A stretch of DNA of 64,000 bases from NCBI RefSeq assembly GCF_008370345.1, contig NZ_VTUU01000003.1:124001-188000 (forward strand), read 5' to 3'. Position 1 is the first letter of the stretch; every line of letters starts with the position of its first letter. Shown piece after piece: positions 8,434 to 20,968 of this stretch. The notes beneath the pieces were generated by a model. That model was not told the origin of the DNA, did not search any database, and saw only the letters and a program-made list of their open reading frames with translations. This stretch comes from Marinobacter salinexigens. Its GTDB lineage: Bacteria; Pseudomonadota; Gammaproteobacteria; Pseudomonadales; Oleiphilaceae. Made by a program: the position numbers and the translations under genes.

Positions 8434-10515
8434 TTAGTTGGCCGCTGGCAGCAGAGATATGTCAGCAACCCTCAGGAACAGGTTACGCAGACGATTCAGC
8501 AGTGCCAGGCGGTTATCGCGGATGGCTTCGTCGTCGGCCATGACCATGACCGCATCGAAGAAGTTATCCACAGGCTCTCGCAGACCCGCCAGAGAGCTCA
8601 GGGCACTGGCATAGTCGCCCTGCTCGAACAGAGGCAGAACCCTGGCTGCCTGCTGCTCGACCTGGTCTGCCAGGGTTTTCTCTTCTGCGTCCTGAAGCAG
8701 GCTGTTGTTGACGGCTTCGCCCACCTGATCACCACCCTGTTTGGTGAGGATGTTGGACACCCGCTTGTTGGCGCCGGCCAGGGCCTGAGCTTCAGGCAGC
8801 TGGCGGAAGGCTTCAACAGCCTTCACACGACGGTCGAAGTCCAGCGGACGGGTTGGGCGACGAGCGTGCACCGCCAGGTAGACCTCGGCACCTATGCCCT
8901 GCTCTTCATAGTGAGCACGGAAACGCTCAAGCATGTAGTCAACCACGGTATCCGCTACGTTGGGCTCGCTGATCGCCGAGTGTTCGTCTTTCGCCCATTC
9001 GCACAGGGTTTGCAGATCCAGGGGCAGTTCGCGTTCGATGATAATACGCAACACACCGAGGGAAGCACGACGCAGGGCGAACGGATCACGGGTACCGGAG
9101 GGCGGCTGGTTGATACCGAACAGGCCGACCAGGGAATCAATCCGGTCGGCGATGGCAACGGCACAACCGGTCAGGGTGGTAGGCAACTGATCACCCGCGA
9201 AGCGCGGCATGTATTGCTCGTTCAGAGCCTTGGCCACGTCGGCTGCCTCGCCATCGTTGGTGGCGTAGTACTGGCCCATGATGCCCTGAAGGTCGGTAAA
9301 TTCCAGAACCATTTCAGTGCACAGGTCAGTCTTGGCCAGCATGCCGGCACGGGTCGCCAACTCTGGCTCGCTGCCAATGGCAGCGGCAATCTTGCCGGCC
9401 AGGGCTGCCACCCGGACAGACTTGTCATACAGGCTACCCAGCTTTTCCTGGAACACGATCGGCTTGAGTTGCTCGATACGGTCTTCCAGGCGGGTCTTGC
9501 GGTCCGTCTCATAGAAGAAGGCGGCGTCGGACAGACGCGGGCGGATAACCTTCTCGTTACCGGAGATAACCTGGGACGGGTCTTTGCTCTCGATGTTGGC
9601 CACGGTAATGAACAGCGGCATCATGTCACCGTTGGCGGAGACCACGTGGAAGTACTTCTGGTGTTCTTTCATCGAGGAAATCAGGGCTTCTGCTGGCACT
9701 TCCAGGAAGCGTTCCTCGAACCGGCCCATCAGCGGCACTGGCCACTCGTTCAGCGCAGTCACTTCGTCCAGCAGGTCTTCGTCAATGACGGCCTGGCCTT
9801 TGGCTTCTGTTTCCGCGAGTTTGGTCACACCTTCACGGATGATGTCACGGCGCTCGGCAAAGTCAGCAATCACGTAGCCTTCCTGTCTCAGCACCACTTC
9901 GTAATCGCTGGGCGTGGGTACGATCAGTGATTTGGGGCAGTGGAAGCGGTGGCCACGGGTCTTGTTGCCGGGAGTAAGGCCCATGATCGGCGTATCGATC
10001 ACAGTGTTGCCGTACAGCACGATGGCCCAGTGTACCGGACGTACAAACTCGGTCCGGTGAGCACCCCAGCGCATTCGCTTGGGAATCGGCAGGGCTGCCA
10101 GGGACTGTTCAATCAGTTCCGGCATCAGTTCGATGGTAGGCTTGCCCTGTTCCACGGTGCGGTAAATCACCCAGGCACCCTTGTCGGTTTCCAGAGTGTC
10201 GAGCTGATCCGGAGTGACGCCCAGAGAGGTGGCAAAACCGGTCAGTGCGCGGGTCGGGTTACCGGCGTCGTCGAATGCGGCTTTGACTGCAGGACCGCGC
10301 TTCTCCACCGACTTGTCGGGCTGGGCGTCAGCCAGGTCGCGGATTCGTACCGCCAGGCGGCGTGGCGCTGCAAAGGCTTCAACCTTGCCGAAGTCGATGC
10401 CGGCTTCTTCCAGACCTTTGACGATACCCTGGGTGAAGGCATCAGAGAGTGGTTTGAGGGCCTTGGGGGGCAGCTCTTCGGTGCCCAGTTCGACCAGAAA
10501 ATCCTGTGTAGCCAT
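8434..10515 (-). CDS. glyS: Glycine--tRNA ligase, beta subunit
   Basis: 693 residues, normal for bacterial GlyS. The N-terminus DFLVELGTEELPPKAL is the family signature, and RMRWG and HRFHCP motifs follow. The C-terminal part carries the tRNA-binding anticodon-recognition region (ending in the DALR-like FFDAVMVMADDE segment). With GlyQ it forms the alpha2-beta2 type glycyl-tRNA synthetase; the beta subunit recognises tRNA. It follows glyQ with a 2-bp gap, so the two are co-translated. It stands in a minus-strand operon glyQ-glyS-gmhB. Confidence 0.98.
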   Translation of the reverse strand: MATQDFLVELGTEELPPKALKPLSDAFTQGIVKGLEEAGIDFGKVEAFAAPRRLAVRIRDLADAQPDKSVEKRGPAVKAAFDDAGNPTRALTGFATSLGVTPDQLDTLETDKGAWVIYRTVEQGKPTIELMPELIEQSLAALPIPKRMRWGAHRTEFVRPVHWAIVLYGNTVIDTPIMGLTPGNKTRGHRFHCPKSLIVPTPSDYEVVLRQEGYVIADFAERRDIIREGVTKLAETEAKGQAVIDEDLLDEVTALNEWPVPLMGRFEERFLEVPAEALISSMKEHQKYFHVVSANGDMMPLFITVANIESKDPSQVISGNEKVIRPRLSDAAFFYETDRKTRLEDRIEQLKPIVFQEKLGSLYDKSVRVAALAGKIAAAIGSEPELATRAGMLAKTDLCTEMVLEFTDLQGIMGQYYATNDGEAADVAKALNEQYMPRFAGDQLPTTLTGCAVAIADRIDSLVGLFGINQPPSGTRDPFALRRASLGVLRIIIERELPLDLQTLCEWAKDEHSAISEPNVADTVVDYMLERFRAHYEEQGIGAEVYLAVHARRPTRPLDFDRRVKAVEAFRQLPEAQALAGANKRVSNILTKQGGDQVGEAVNNSLLQDAEEKTLADQVEQQAARVLPLFEQGDYASALSSLAGLREPVDNFFDAVMVMADDEAIRDNRLALLNRLRNLFLRVADISLLPAAN

Positions 10516-10517
10516 GA

Positions 10518-11546
10518 TTATGCGTTCCCCTGTTCCTGCTCAGCCTTCTTCGCTTTCTTGCCTTTCTTCTTTCCATTCGCCTTGGCTTCGGCAGCATCTG
10601 CTGCGGCCATGACTTCTTCACGCAAGGCCTCCGGAGCCAGCGGGAAGCCAAGCTTGCGACGGCTGTCGAAATAGGCCTGGGCGACGGAGCGTGCCAGGGT
10701 ACGTACGCGAAGGATGAAACGCTGACGCTCGGTCACGGAAATGGCGTGGCGGGCGTCCAGCAGGTTGAAGGTATGGGAGGCTTTCAGCACCTGCTCGTAG
10801 GCGGGCAGTGGCAGGCCGGCTTCGATCAGGCGGGCGCTCTCGCGCTCGTGAACATCAAAGCTGTGGAACAGGAATTCGGTATCCGCCTGCTCGAAGTTGT
10901 AGGTGGACATTTCCACTTCCTGCTGGTGGAACACGTCGCCGTAGGTCACCACACCATCGGGACCGTTGGTCCACACCAGGTCGTAGACGCTGTCCACACC
11001 CTGCAGGTACATCGCAATCCGTTCCAGACCGTAGGTCAGCTCGCCGGTGACCGGGTAGCATTCCAGACCGCCGACCTGCTGGAAGTAGGTAAATTGGGTG
11101 ACTTCCATGCCGTTGAGCCAGATTTCCCAGCCCAGGCCCCAGGCGCCCAAGGTAGGTGATTCCCAGTTGTCCTCAACGAAACGGATGTCGTGAACCAGAG
11201 GGTCCAGGCCCAGAGCCCGCAGAGAGTCCAGATAGAGTTCCTGAATGTTGTCCGGGGACGGTTTCAGAACAACCTGGAACTGATAGTAGTGCTGCAGACG
11301 GTTGGGGTTTTCACCGTAACGGCCGTCAGTGGGACGACGGCTTGGCTGAACGTAGGCCGCATTCCAGGTCTCCGGACCAATGGCCCGCAGGAAGGTAGCC
11401 GGGTGGAACGTGCCAGCGCCCACTTCCATATCCAGGGGCTGGAGAACCACGCAGCCGTGCTGCGCCCAGAAATTCTGTAGAGCCAGGATCAGACCCTGGA
11501 AGGTCTTGATATCCGGCGCGGAGGTGTTCGTTGCCTTGTCTGTCAC
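10518..11546 (-). CDS. glyQ: Glycine--tRNA ligase, alpha subunit, with lysine-rich C-terminal tail
   Basis: 342 residues. The catalytic core is unmistakable: [54 protein letters not shown] and ITEQ-like ISVTERQRF. The E. coli protein is about 303 residues. The extra length is a C-terminal Ala/Lys/Glu tail beginning after [16 protein letters not shown] and containing KKKGKKAKK. Such a tail would be disordered and basic and could touch tRNA or ribosomes; that is inference. First gene of glyQ-glyS-gmhB, with a good sigma-70 promoter upstream. Confidence 0.97.
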   Translation of the reverse strand: MTDKATNTSAPDIKTFQGLILALQNFWAQHGCVVLQPLDMEVGAGTFHPATFLRAIGPETWNAAYVQPSRRPTDGRYGENPNRLQHYYQFQVVLKPSPDNIQELYLDSLRALGLDPLVHDIRFVEDNWESPTLGAWGLGWEIWLNGMEVTQFTYFQQVGGLECYPVTGELTYGLERIAMYLQGVDSVYDLVWTNGPDGVVTYGDVFHQQEVEMSTYNFEQADTEFLFHSFDVHERESARLIEAGLPLPAYEQVLKASHTFNLLDARHAISVTERQRFILRVRTLARSVAQAYFDSRRKLGFPLAPEALREEVMAAADAAEAKANGKKKGKKAKKAEQEQGNA

Positions 11547-11618
11547 GACGATTGCCTGCTGATTCAGTCTGTGTGTGGCGCCCCGCTATTCCCCTCGGGA
11601 CACTCCGAAAAAAGGCGC

Positions 11619-11647
11619 ATTATACGCTTGCCAAAGCGGTATTTCTA
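11619..11647 (-). promoter_or_regulatory. Sigma-70 promoter of glyQ-glyS-gmhB
   Basis: On the minus strand a perfect TATAAT (11624-11619) has a TAGAAA -35 (11647-11642) at 17-bp spacing. It lies about 73 bp before the glyQ ATG, in the gap between trkA and glyQ. No glycine riboswitch fold was recognised in the leader. Confidence 0.6.
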
Positions 11648-11674
11648 AGTCCGATTCACTGCCTTGATTTTGAA

Positions 11675-13078
11675 CTAGAAGAATGTCAGTCCCACCTGGA
11701 AAAGCTTCTCCACATCCCGGATCCGGGATTTGTCCACAAGGAACAGGATCAGGTGATCATCTGGCTGTACCCGGAGGTGGTCGTGGGCAACGAGAACCTC
11801 GCTGTGGCGCACAATCGCACCGATGGTGGTGCCTTCCGGGAGATTGATTTCATCCAGCCGTTTTCCGACCACTTTTGACGACCTGTGGTCACCATGGGCG
11901 ATAGCTTCTATGGCTTCTGCCGCCCCCCGGCGAAGGGAGTGCACGTTGACGATATCGCCCCTGCGAACATGGGTGAGGAGGCTGCCGATGGTGGTTTGTT
12001 GTGGCGAGATGGCTACATCGATATCGCCGCCCTGGATCAGGTCCACATAGTCCGGATTGTTGATCAGGGTCAGTACCTTGCGGGCGCCCAGGCGCTTGGC
12101 CAGCAACGAGGCCATGATGTTGGCTTCGTCGTCGTTGGTGACCGCACAGAACACATCGGTGTTTTCGATGTTTTCTTCAAGCAGGATTTCCTTGTTGGCG
12201 GCGTTGCCTTCCAGAACCACCGTTTTGCGGAGACGTTCCGACAGCATCACGCAGCGTTCGCGGTCACGCTCCAGCAACTTGACCTGATACCGGCTTTCCA
12301 GGGTATTGGCGAGACGGAAACCGATGTTGCCGCCGCCGCAGATGAAGATGCGTTTGTAGGGTTTGGCCAGCGGCTGGAGTTCGCTCATCACCGAACGGGT
12401 ATGGTCGGAGGCAGCAATGAAGAACACTTCGTCGCCGTCTTCGATCACCGTGTCGCCCTGAGGCATGATCGCCCGGTCCTTACGGAAGATGGCGGCTACC
12501 CGGGTATCGATCCGGGGCATGTGGGTGCGCAGATGGGATAGCTCCTGGCCGACCAGTGGACCACCCTTGGTTGCCCGCAGAGCTACCAGTCGTGCCAGAC
12601 CCTTGGAAAATTCCAGCACCTGAAGGGCGCCCGGATATTCGATCAGACGGGTGATGTGCTTGGTCACCAGGTGTTCGGGGCTGATCAGTACGTCGATGGG
12701 AAAGCCCCGCAGGCTGTCCAGATCCTTGGCCTGATCGCGCTGATAAAACAACTCGGTCTTGGCGAGGTAGGCGTTGGCCCGTACCCGACAGATGGTGGTC
12801 GGGGTTTTATACAACAGCTTGGTGACCTGACAGGCCACCATGTTGGTCTCATCGCTGTTGGTCACGGCGATGATCATGTCGGCATCCTCGGCTCCGGCTT
12901 CACGCAGGATGTTGGGGTAGGACGCGGGGCCGTGCATGGTGCGTATATCGAGCTTGTCCTGTAGCTCCCGGAGGCGAATGCTGTCGCTGTCCACCACGGT
13001 GATGTCGTTGGCTTCGTTGGCCAGGTTTTCTGCCAGGGTACCACCCACCTGGCCAGCTCCGAGAATCAGGATTTTCAT
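11675..13078 (-). CDS. trkA: Trk system potassium-uptake regulatory protein TrkA
   Basis: 467 residues. Two tandem RCK units: the first Rossmann motif is [13 protein letters not shown] at residues 7-19, the second [15 protein letters not shown] near 240. Each is followed by a TrkA_C domain. It is a cytoplasmic NAD/nucleotide-binding ring that gates TrkH. Its ATG overlaps the rsmB stop by 4 bp (ATGA), so rsmB-trkA are translationally coupled. The order def-fmt-rsmB-trkA is conserved in Pseudomonas, where I know it near the origin. Confidence 0.97.
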   Translation of the reverse strand: MKILILGAGQVGGTLAENLANEANDITVVDSDSIRLRELQDKLDIRTMHGPASYPNILREAGAEDADMIIAVTNSDETNMVACQVTKLLYKTPTTICRVRANAYLAKTELFYQRDQAKDLDSLRGFPIDVLISPEHLVTKHITRLIEYPGALQVLEFSKGLARLVALRATKGGPLVGQELSHLRTHMPRIDTRVAAIFRKDRAIMPQGDTVIEDGDEVFFIAASDHTRSVMSELQPLAKPYKRIFICGGGNIGFRLANTLESRYQVKLLERDRERCVMLSERLRKTVVLEGNAANKEILLEENIENTDVFCAVTNDDEANIMASLLAKRLGARKVLTLINNPDYVDLIQGGDIDVAISPQQTTIGSLLTHVRRGDIVNVHSLRRGAAEAIEAIAHGDHRSSKVVGKRLDEINLPEGTTIGAIVRHSEVLVAHDHLRVQPDDHLILFLVDKSRIRDVEKLFQVGLTFF

Positions 13079-14376
13079 GGTTCGGGTTTCTCCAATACGG
13101 CGTAGAAAAAGCCGTCATGGCTGTCTGGATCCGGGAGCAGCTGCCGCCCTGCACCCATATCCCGCCCCCACTGAACATCCGGTTCAATGAGCACGGCGCT
13201 TTCCTGCTGTTTGAGGAATCGCTGGATTATACGGTGATTTTCCTGCGGGAACACCGAACAGGTGGCATACACCAGCCGTCCTCCGGGCTTCAGTATTGAC
13301 CACATGGCCTTGAGGAGTCCGAGCTGGATGGCAGCCAGGGGCGTGATGTCAGACTCCCGACGCAGCAGCTTGATATCGGGATGGCGTCGCACCACTCCGG
13401 TAGCACTGCAGGGCACGTCCAGAAGAATCCGGTCGAAGGGCTGGCCGTCCCACCAGCTATCTGTATCGGCAGCATCCGCCTGTTTCAGGCTGGCATCCAG
13501 ATCCAGGCGGTCAAGATTTTCCTGAACCCGGGGCAGCCGATCGGCGGATTCATCAATTGCCACCACCTCCTGCAGCTCGCCACAGCTTTCCAGAATGGCG
13601 CAGGTCTTGCCTCCCGGTGCAGCGCAGGCATCGAGTACCCGCTGGCCGGGTGCCAGGTCCAGCAGTGTGGTACAGAGCTGGGCGGCTTCATCCTGAACGC
13701 TTACCGCGCCGTCTGCGAACCAGGGCAACTGGTCCACAGGGACAGGTGTCGCCAGTTGGATGCCCATGGGGGCGAATACGGTGGGCGTGGCGCCTATGCC
13801 GGCTTTTTCCAGCAGCGCGAGGTATTCCTCGCGGTTGAACCGAAGTGCGTTAACCCGGAGGGTCATCGGTGCCTGGGCATTGTTGGCACCCAGAATGTGT
13901 TGCCAGTCTTCCGGCCAGTTGTGGCGCAGCTTTTCCACGATCCATTCGGGATGGCTGAAACGGCTGGCATCGTTCGCTGGCTCAGGGGCACCCTCCCGCT
14001 CGGCAGCCCGGAGCACGCCGTTGACCAGCCCGGTCAGGTGCGGTTTGTTCAACGCTTTGCAGGCTTCCACGGATTCGTTCAGCACCGCGTAGTTGGCCTG
14101 CTGACTGAATCGCAGTTGAAACAGGGCGACCAGCATCAGGTGATGCACAACCCGGTCGGGTTTGCGCAGCGGCTTTTTCAGCCTGCCCCCCAGTTCTCCT
14201 TCAAGCCGATGAAACCAGCGGCAGGTGCCATAGCAAAGAGCCTGCAGCACCGGGCGTTCGTTCGGCGCCAGTCGCGTCAGAGCCGGCGGCAGACACTGGG
14301 ACAGGGACTGCCCGTTTTCCACGGCCAGCAGCACGTTGGCAGCGAGTGCCCTCAGGGGTAGCGGCTGACTCGCCAT
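13075..14376 (-). CDS. rsmB: 16S rRNA (cytosine-967 C5) methyltransferase RsmB
   Basis: 433 residues. The N-terminal NusB-like RNA-binding domain ([19 protein letters not shown] to about residue 140) is followed by a Rossmann SAM domain: [25 protein letters not shown], and [17 protein letters not shown]. The catalytic cysteine is in [11 protein letters not shown]; the other motif cysteine is DVPC. It methylates C967 in 16S rRNA. It overlaps fmt upstream by 1 bp and trkA downstream by 4 bp, indicating one co-translated unit. Confidence 0.97.
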   Translation of the reverse strand: MASQPLPLRALAANVLLAVENGQSLSQCLPPALTRLAPNERPVLQALCYGTCRWFHRLEGELGGRLKKPLRKPDRVVHHLMLVALFQLRFSQQANYAVLNESVEACKALNKPHLTGLVNGVLRAAEREGAPEPANDASRFSHPEWIVEKLRHNWPEDWQHILGANNAQAPMTLRVNALRFNREEYLALLEKAGIGATPTVFAPMGIQLATPVPVDQLPWFADGAVSVQDEAAQLCTTLLDLAPGQRVLDACAAPGGKTCAILESCGELQEVVAIDESADRLPRVQENLDRLDLDASLKQADAADTDSWWDGQPFDRILLDVPCSATGVVRRHPDIKLLRRESDITPLAAIQLGLLKAMWSILKPGGRLVYATCSVFPQENHRIIQRFLKQQESAVLIEPDVQWGRDMGAGRQLLPDPDSHDGFFYAVLEKPEP

Positions 14377-15311
14377 CAGCTCAGCTCCTGCCCCGGCAAC
14401 AGTATCTGTTTGCCGCCGTTGATCAGGTCATTGATGTCCTGGGCGCGAGAGCCTGGTAATTGCACGCGGGTAATGCGTAAAGAGCCTTCGCCACAGGCCA
14501 CGTCAATGCCACTGCGCTCCCGGCGCAATACCGTACCGGCTGGTTGGTCAGAGGTTTCCGCCAACGGTTCGGCCTGGTGGAGACGAATCCGCTGTTGTTC
14601 GAGGTCAGTATAGGTGCCCGGCCAGGGATTGAAGGCCCTGATCAGGCGGCTGATGTCTGCGGCACCGCAGTTCCAGTCGATGTGACCCTCTTCCTTGGAC
14701 AGTTTGTGGGCATAGCAGGCAAGTGTATCGTCCTGGGCCTGACCGGAGAGTTGGCCTCGTTCCAGCTTCTCCAGGGCTTCAACGATGGCCTCTCCACCCA
14801 TCACGGCCAGCCGGTCATGGAGGCTGCCGCCGGTATCGTCGGGGTTAATGGGGGTGCTGGTCTTCAGCAGCATGTCGCCGGTATCAAGGCCGACATCCAT
14901 CTGCATGATGGTGATGCCTGTTTCTTCATCACCAGCGGCAATGGCTCGCTGAATGGGTGCGGCTCCCCGCCAGCGGGGAAGCAGTGAAGCGTGGATGTTC
15001 AGGCAGCCCCGGGCCGGTGTATCCAGCACTGCCTCGGGGAGAATCAGGCCGTAGGCGGCCACAATCATAACGTCTGCCTCCAGAGCGGCGAGCTCCTGGC
15101 GGGCTTCTTCTATTTTGAAGTTCTCTGGCTGGTATACCGGAATCCCGGCATCCAGAGCCACCTGTTTGACCGGGCTGGGCATCAGTTTGCGGCCGCGACC
15201 TGCGGGTCGATCAGGTTGGGAGTAGACGCCAACAATGGTATGTCGGGTGTCCAGCAGGGCTTTCAGGGCAGTTGCGGCAAAATCCGGAGTTCCGGCAAAT
15301 ACGAGTCGCAC
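14376..15311 (-). CDS. fmt: Methionyl-tRNA formyltransferase
   Basis: 311 residues, the usual length. The N-terminal formyltransferase fold begins VFAGTPDFAATALKAL. The catalytic region is LNIHASLLPRWRGAAPIQRA followed by GITIMQMDVGLDTGDML. A C-terminal OB-like domain follows (LRIT...LPGSRAQD). It formylates initiator Met-tRNA with 10-formyl-THF. It works in sequence with Def, encoded just upstream. Unlike the tight rsmB and trkA junctions, an 89-bp gap with a hairpin separates def from fmt. Confidence 0.98.
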   Translation of the reverse strand: MRLVFAGTPDFAATALKALLDTRHTIVGVYSQPDRPAGRGRKLMPSPVKQVALDAGIPVYQPENFKIEEARQELAALEADVMIVAAYGLILPEAVLDTPARGCLNIHASLLPRWRGAAPIQRAIAAGDEETGITIMQMDVGLDTGDMLLKTSTPINPDDTGGSLHDRLAVMGGEAIVEALEKLERGQLSGQAQDDTLACYAHKLSKEEGHIDWNCGAADISRLIRAFNPWPGTYTDLEQQRIRLHQAEPLAETSDQPAGTVLRRERSGIDVACGEGSLRITRVQLPGSRAQDINDLINGGKQILLPGQELS

Positions 15312-15340
15312 GGTGTTGAATCTCTGTTCCGTTGAATACG

Positions 15341-15365
15341 AAAAGACCGGGTCTGAAACCCGGTC
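15341..15365 (-). terminator. Intrinsic terminator or attenuator between def and fmt
   Basis: The plus strand shows GACCGGGT (15345-15352), loop CTGAA, then ACCCGGTC (15358-15365): a perfect 8-bp, GC-rich stem. Read on the minus strand it is followed by TTTT (15344-15341), only about 30 nt before the fmt start. It would terminate, or partly attenuate, def transcription before fmt. The short U-tract suggests partial read-through. Confidence 0.6.
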
Positions 15366-15400
15366 CGAATTCTGTTCTGGTGTCCTGGGGGGCTGTGACC

Positions 15401-15904
15401 TCAGGCGCTCTTTTTGTGCAGTTTCTCCAGTTTCTTGCGAATCCGGTTCCGCTTCAGAGCGCTCAGGTAATCAACGAACAATTTGCCGTTCAGGTGGTCC
15501 ATCTCATGCTGGATGCAAACCGCCAGCAGACCGGTGGCCTCCAGTTCAAAGGCATTGCCGTCACGATCCAGTGCCTTGATAAGACAATGTTCTACCCGCT
15601 CTACGTCTTCGTAGAATCCGGGTACGGAAAGACAGCCTTCCTGCATGGCTTCGTAGTCGCCATCAAGAACGGTCACTTCCGGGTTGATGAATACCCGGGG
15701 CTCGTCTTTGTCTTCTGACAGATCCATGACGATGATCTGCTTGTGCACGTTGACCTGTGTCGCCGCCAGGCCAATACCCGGCGCATCGTACATGGTCTCG
15801 AACATGTCGTCGATCAGCTTGCGGATGTCGCCTGTAACCTCATCAACCGGTTTGGCAATGGTGCGCAGACGAGGATCCGGGTATTCGAGTATTTCTAGTA
15901 TCAT
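15401..15904 (-). CDS. def: Peptide deformylase
   Basis: 167 residues, typical for type 1 PDF. All three motifs are present: GIGLAATQ (motif 1), EGCLSVP (motif 2, metal-ligand Cys) and QHEMDHL (motif 3, HExxH metal site). It removes the N-formyl group from nascent proteins. First gene of the minus-strand set def-fmt-rsmB-trkA, divergent from the LysM gene across a 414-bp AT-rich gap. Short Lys/Arg-rich C-terminus ([13 protein letters not shown]), as in other proteobacterial Def. Confidence 0.98.
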   Translation of the reverse strand: MILEILEYPDPRLRTIAKPVDEVTGDIRKLIDDMFETMYDAPGIGLAATQVNVHKQIIVMDLSEDKDEPRVFINPEVTVLDGDYEAMQEGCLSVPGFYEDVERVEHCLIKALDRDGNAFELEATGLLAVCIQHEMDHLNGKLFVDYLSALKRNRIRKKLEKLHKKSA

Positions 15905-16318
15905 AAGGCTCGTACTTTAAATGACCTGTTTGACGGTTTCCGGCGTTAACATTTGTTTCTGGTGTAACTTTCTGAAAACACGTGAAAGCGATCACCAAAA
16001 TGCGACTGTGTACTGCGCAAAAATTCACCCGTTACCTATGATTATCGGGGCAGACGCGCAGTATTCAAGGCGCCAGGGCCGGTCTGATTACTGATACCCT
16101 ATTATCTAATAATTCGTCGATTGAGTACAAACTGAACAGTTAATAGTTAAAATCTTTTGTTGGCAGGATAGAATTTACTGGAAGAACAAAAGATAACATC
16201 ACAAATTCCGGGACTTCTTCTATAGTATCAGGAATTACAACGTAATAAGCTGCAGGTAAATCAGGCTGCATCCCAACAGAATGCAAAGATTCAAGGCACG
16301 CGATCAAGGACTTAGACA
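15905..16318. other. Intergenic region, divergent promoters of def and the LysM gene
   Basis: 414 bp between two divergent start codons, visibly AT-richer than its flanks. It must hold promoters in both directions. I find no convincing -35/-10 pair, no long palindrome and no ORF with a ribosome site. AAGGA at 16306-16310 is the LysM gene's Shine-Dalgarno site. Confidence 0.5.
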
Positions 16319-17335
16319 ATGAGGAAACTGCTGTACGCTCTGGCAGCAACTACGCTGCTGATTTCATCCTGGGTTCAGGCTGCACCTGAGCTGCGGTCCG
16401 ATCATCCCGAGCGTTACACTGTCGTGAAGGGTGACACCCTATGGGATATCTCGGCCCGTTTTCTGAGCAATCCCTGGTATTGGCCGGAAATCTGGCACGT
16501 GAACCCCCAGGTGGCCAACCCGCACCTGATTTATCCTGGTGACCGTCTTGCTCTGGTCTATATCGATGGCGAGCCCCGCATTACCAAGGTGGCTTCCAAT
16601 GATGTGGTGAAGCTGTCTCCCCAGGTTCGTTCCGAGCCGATTGATACGCCGATCCCTGCAATTCCTCTGGATGCCATCAGCAGCTTCCTGACGGATATCC
16701 GCATTGTGGCACCTGAAGAACTGGCCGGAGCGCCCTATGTGCTTGAGGGCGAGGATGCGCGCATCATTACCGGTGCGGGCGATCGTATCTACGCTCGTGG
16801 TGAGAAGCCTGCGAACAATGTGGGTATCTTCCGCCGCACCAAGGAATTCCGTGATCCGGAAAGTGGCGAATTCCTGGGGCTCGAAGCCCGCAGCATCGGT
16901 TCTGGCAAAGTGACGGCGGAGAATGGCGACGTCCTGACCCTGGAACTTACCAAATCCAATCAGGAAATCCGTATTGGTGACCGCCTGCTGACCAACATAG
17001 ACCGCCCGATTTCTACCAGTTTCGTACCCAGTGCTCCGGAAGAGCCGGTTGAGGGCCAGATGATTTCCGTTGATGGCGGCGTCACACAGATTGGCCAGTT
17101 CGATGTGGTCGCTATCAACCGCGGCGAACGTGAAGGCCTGAAGTCAGGTAACGTCATGGCGGTGCTCAAGGCTGGCAACATGGTGCGCGACCCGATGACT
17201 GGAGAAACCATCGAGCTGCCTTCCGAGCGTGCAGGCCTGATGATGGTGTTTCAGGTCTATGAGAAGATGAGCTATGGCCTGATTCTGCAGGCAACCCGCC
17301 CGCTGGCGGTTGGTGACAAGGTAACCAACCCCTGA
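16319..17335 (+). CDS. Secreted LysM-domain peptidoglycan-binding protein
   Basis: 338 residues. Signal peptide KLLYALAATTLLISSWVQA, then a LysM domain at about residues 35-85 (YTVVKGDTLWDISARFLSN, WPEIWHVNPQ, NPHLIYPGDRL). The remaining 250 residues are a beta-rich domain of unknown function that usually accompanies this LysM in gammaproteobacteria. It sits between def and dprA in the Pseudomonas order as well, where it is a conserved hypothetical. Probably envelope or cell-wall associated; enzymatic activity is not indicated. A strong terminator follows. Confidence 0.9.
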   Translation: MRKLLYALAATTLLISSWVQAAPELRSDHPERYTVVKGDTLWDISARFLSNPWYWPEIWHVNPQVANPHLIYPGDRLALVYIDGEPRITKVASNDVVKLSPQVRSEPIDTPIPAIPLDAISSFLTDIRIVAPEELAGAPYVLEGEDARIITGAGDRIYARGEKPANNVGIFRRTKEFRDPESGEFLGLEARSIGSGKVTAENGDVLTLELTKSNQEIRIGDRLLTNIDRPISTSFVPSAPEEPVEGQMISVDGGVTQIGQFDVVAINRGEREGLKSGNVMAVLKAGNMVRDPMTGETIELPSERAGLMMVFQVYEKMSYGLILQATRPLAVGDKVTNP

Positions 17336-17361
17336 TCGGACGTTAGCTGATCATGAGTGAC

Positions 17362-17389
17362 GGCCGGGCCAGGAAGGTCCGGCCTTTTT
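17362..17389 (+). terminator. Intrinsic terminator after the LysM gene
   Basis: A 9-bp stem (17362-17370 with 17376-17384, one G-T pair) has loop AGGAA and is followed by T5 (17385-17389). It lies 27 bp after the LysM stop. It also argues that dprA starts downstream, at GTG 17408, not at the upstream in-frame GTG 17357 that would place the hairpin inside the gene. Confidence 0.85.
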
Positions 17390-17407
17390 GTATTCAAGGA
17401 AGAAGCC

Positions 17408-18589
17408 GTGACAGATTCCCCTCTTTTGGCATCGGAACAGACCTGTTCCGATGTATTCAATGACTCCAATGCCCCCTGGATTTTACTGACCCGATTACCA
17501 AAATTCGGCACCCGGCGCCGTCAGTCGGTGTTGGCACAGACGGCGCAACTGACTGACCTGCTGACCATGAATCCGGCAACCCTTAAAGCCATGGGGCTGC
17601 TTCAGGAGACCATCTCTGGAATTCATGCCTGGCAAGACCGGGATAACAGCCACCCTGTGTTTCGTGCTGTTGCGAAAACCCTGAGTGACTGTGAACGTCT
17701 GGGTATCGGGATCATTACCTGGCCTGACCGGCGATATCCGGAAGCGCTTCGACACGTGCACGACGCACCTCTGGTGCTCTATACCCGTGGAGACCAGTCC
17801 CTGATTCAGCTCGATCAGATTGGCATGGTGGGTAGCCGGAATGCGACCCGGGCCGGACTGGACCATGCGCGCCGGTTTGCCGCTGAACTGAGTTCCCGGG
17901 ATTTGCTGGTCACCAGCGGACTGGCGCTGGGTATCGACGGTGCCGCACATGCCGGCGCTCTGGATTCAGGTTATCCGACAGTGGCAGTGATTGGCTGCGG
18001 GCTGGACCGTATCTATCCGGCACAACATCAGCGGCTGGGAGAGCGCGTTATCGAACACGGGTTGTTGGTGTCCGAGTATCCCCCGGGAACACCGGCCCGG
18101 GCTTCCCACTTTCCTCAGCGCAATCGGATTATCAGTGGGCTGAGTCGGGGGGTACTGGTTGTTGAAGCCGGGCTCAAGAGTGGTTCTCTGATCACCGCCC
18201 GGATGGCACTCGAACAGGGCCGGGAGGTGTTTGCCATACCAGGCTCGGTGCACAGCCCGGTGGCCAGGGGATGCCATCATCTGATCAAACAGGGCGCCAG
18301 GCTGGTGGAAACGGTTGACGATATCCTCGAAGAGCTGGGCACCTGGTGGTCCATGTCATCGGGCCAGACGGAACCGGGAGCTTCCGGTGCTCAGAATGCA
18401 CTGGATCTGTCGAGTCTGGATAGCAGGGAAATCGCGGTGTTCGAGGCTTTAGGGTATGATCCACAGTCAACAGACGCACTGGGTTCAGCGACCGGTCTGC
18501 CGGCCGATCAGCTTATGCAGGCCCTGCTTTTGCTGGAGTTGCAGGGGCTGGTAAACGCGGCTCCGGGAGGCTATCAGCGAAGCGCCTGA
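17408..18589 (+). CDS. dprA: DNA-processing protein DprA
   Basis: 393 residues from GTG 17408, with AAGGAAG just upstream. The Rossmann-like DprA core shows GSRNATRAG, TSGLALGIDGAAHAGAL, GCGLDRIYPAQH, FPQRNRIISGLSRGVLVVEA, GSLITARMALEQGREVFAIPG. A C-terminal winged helix (about 325-390) is present. DprA loads RecA on incoming single strands during natural transformation and binds ssDNA. It is the first gene of dprA-tsaC-hemF-aroE. No other competence genes are in the window. Confidence 0.96.
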   Translation: MTDSPLLASEQTCSDVFNDSNAPWILLTRLPKFGTRRRQSVLAQTAQLTDLLTMNPATLKAMGLLQETISGIHAWQDRDNSHPVFRAVAKTLSDCERLGIGIITWPDRRYPEALRHVHDAPLVLYTRGDQSLIQLDQIGMVGSRNATRAGLDHARRFAAELSSRDLLVTSGLALGIDGAAHAGALDSGYPTVAVIGCGLDRIYPAQHQRLGERVIEHGLLVSEYPPGTPARASHFPQRNRIISGLSRGVLVVEAGLKSGSLITARMALEQGREVFAIPGSVHSPVARGCHHLIKQGARLVETVDDILEELGTWWSMSSGQTEPGASGAQNALDLSSLDSREIAVFEALGYDPQSTDALGSATGLPADQLMQALLLLELQGLVNAAPGGYQRSA

Positions 18590-18632
18590 GCCGGTGCAGA
18601 GATCAATCCGATTGGTGTCAGACGATATCCCT

Positions 18633-20960
<2,328 letters not shown>

Positions 20961-20968
20961 GGTCGTGA

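Noticed and set aside
7942..9930. 662-codon open frame on the plus strand opposite gmhB and glyS
   Set aside because: It is a shadow of two clearly conserved minus-strand genes; its product has no family features and an odd His/Val/Gln-rich composition.
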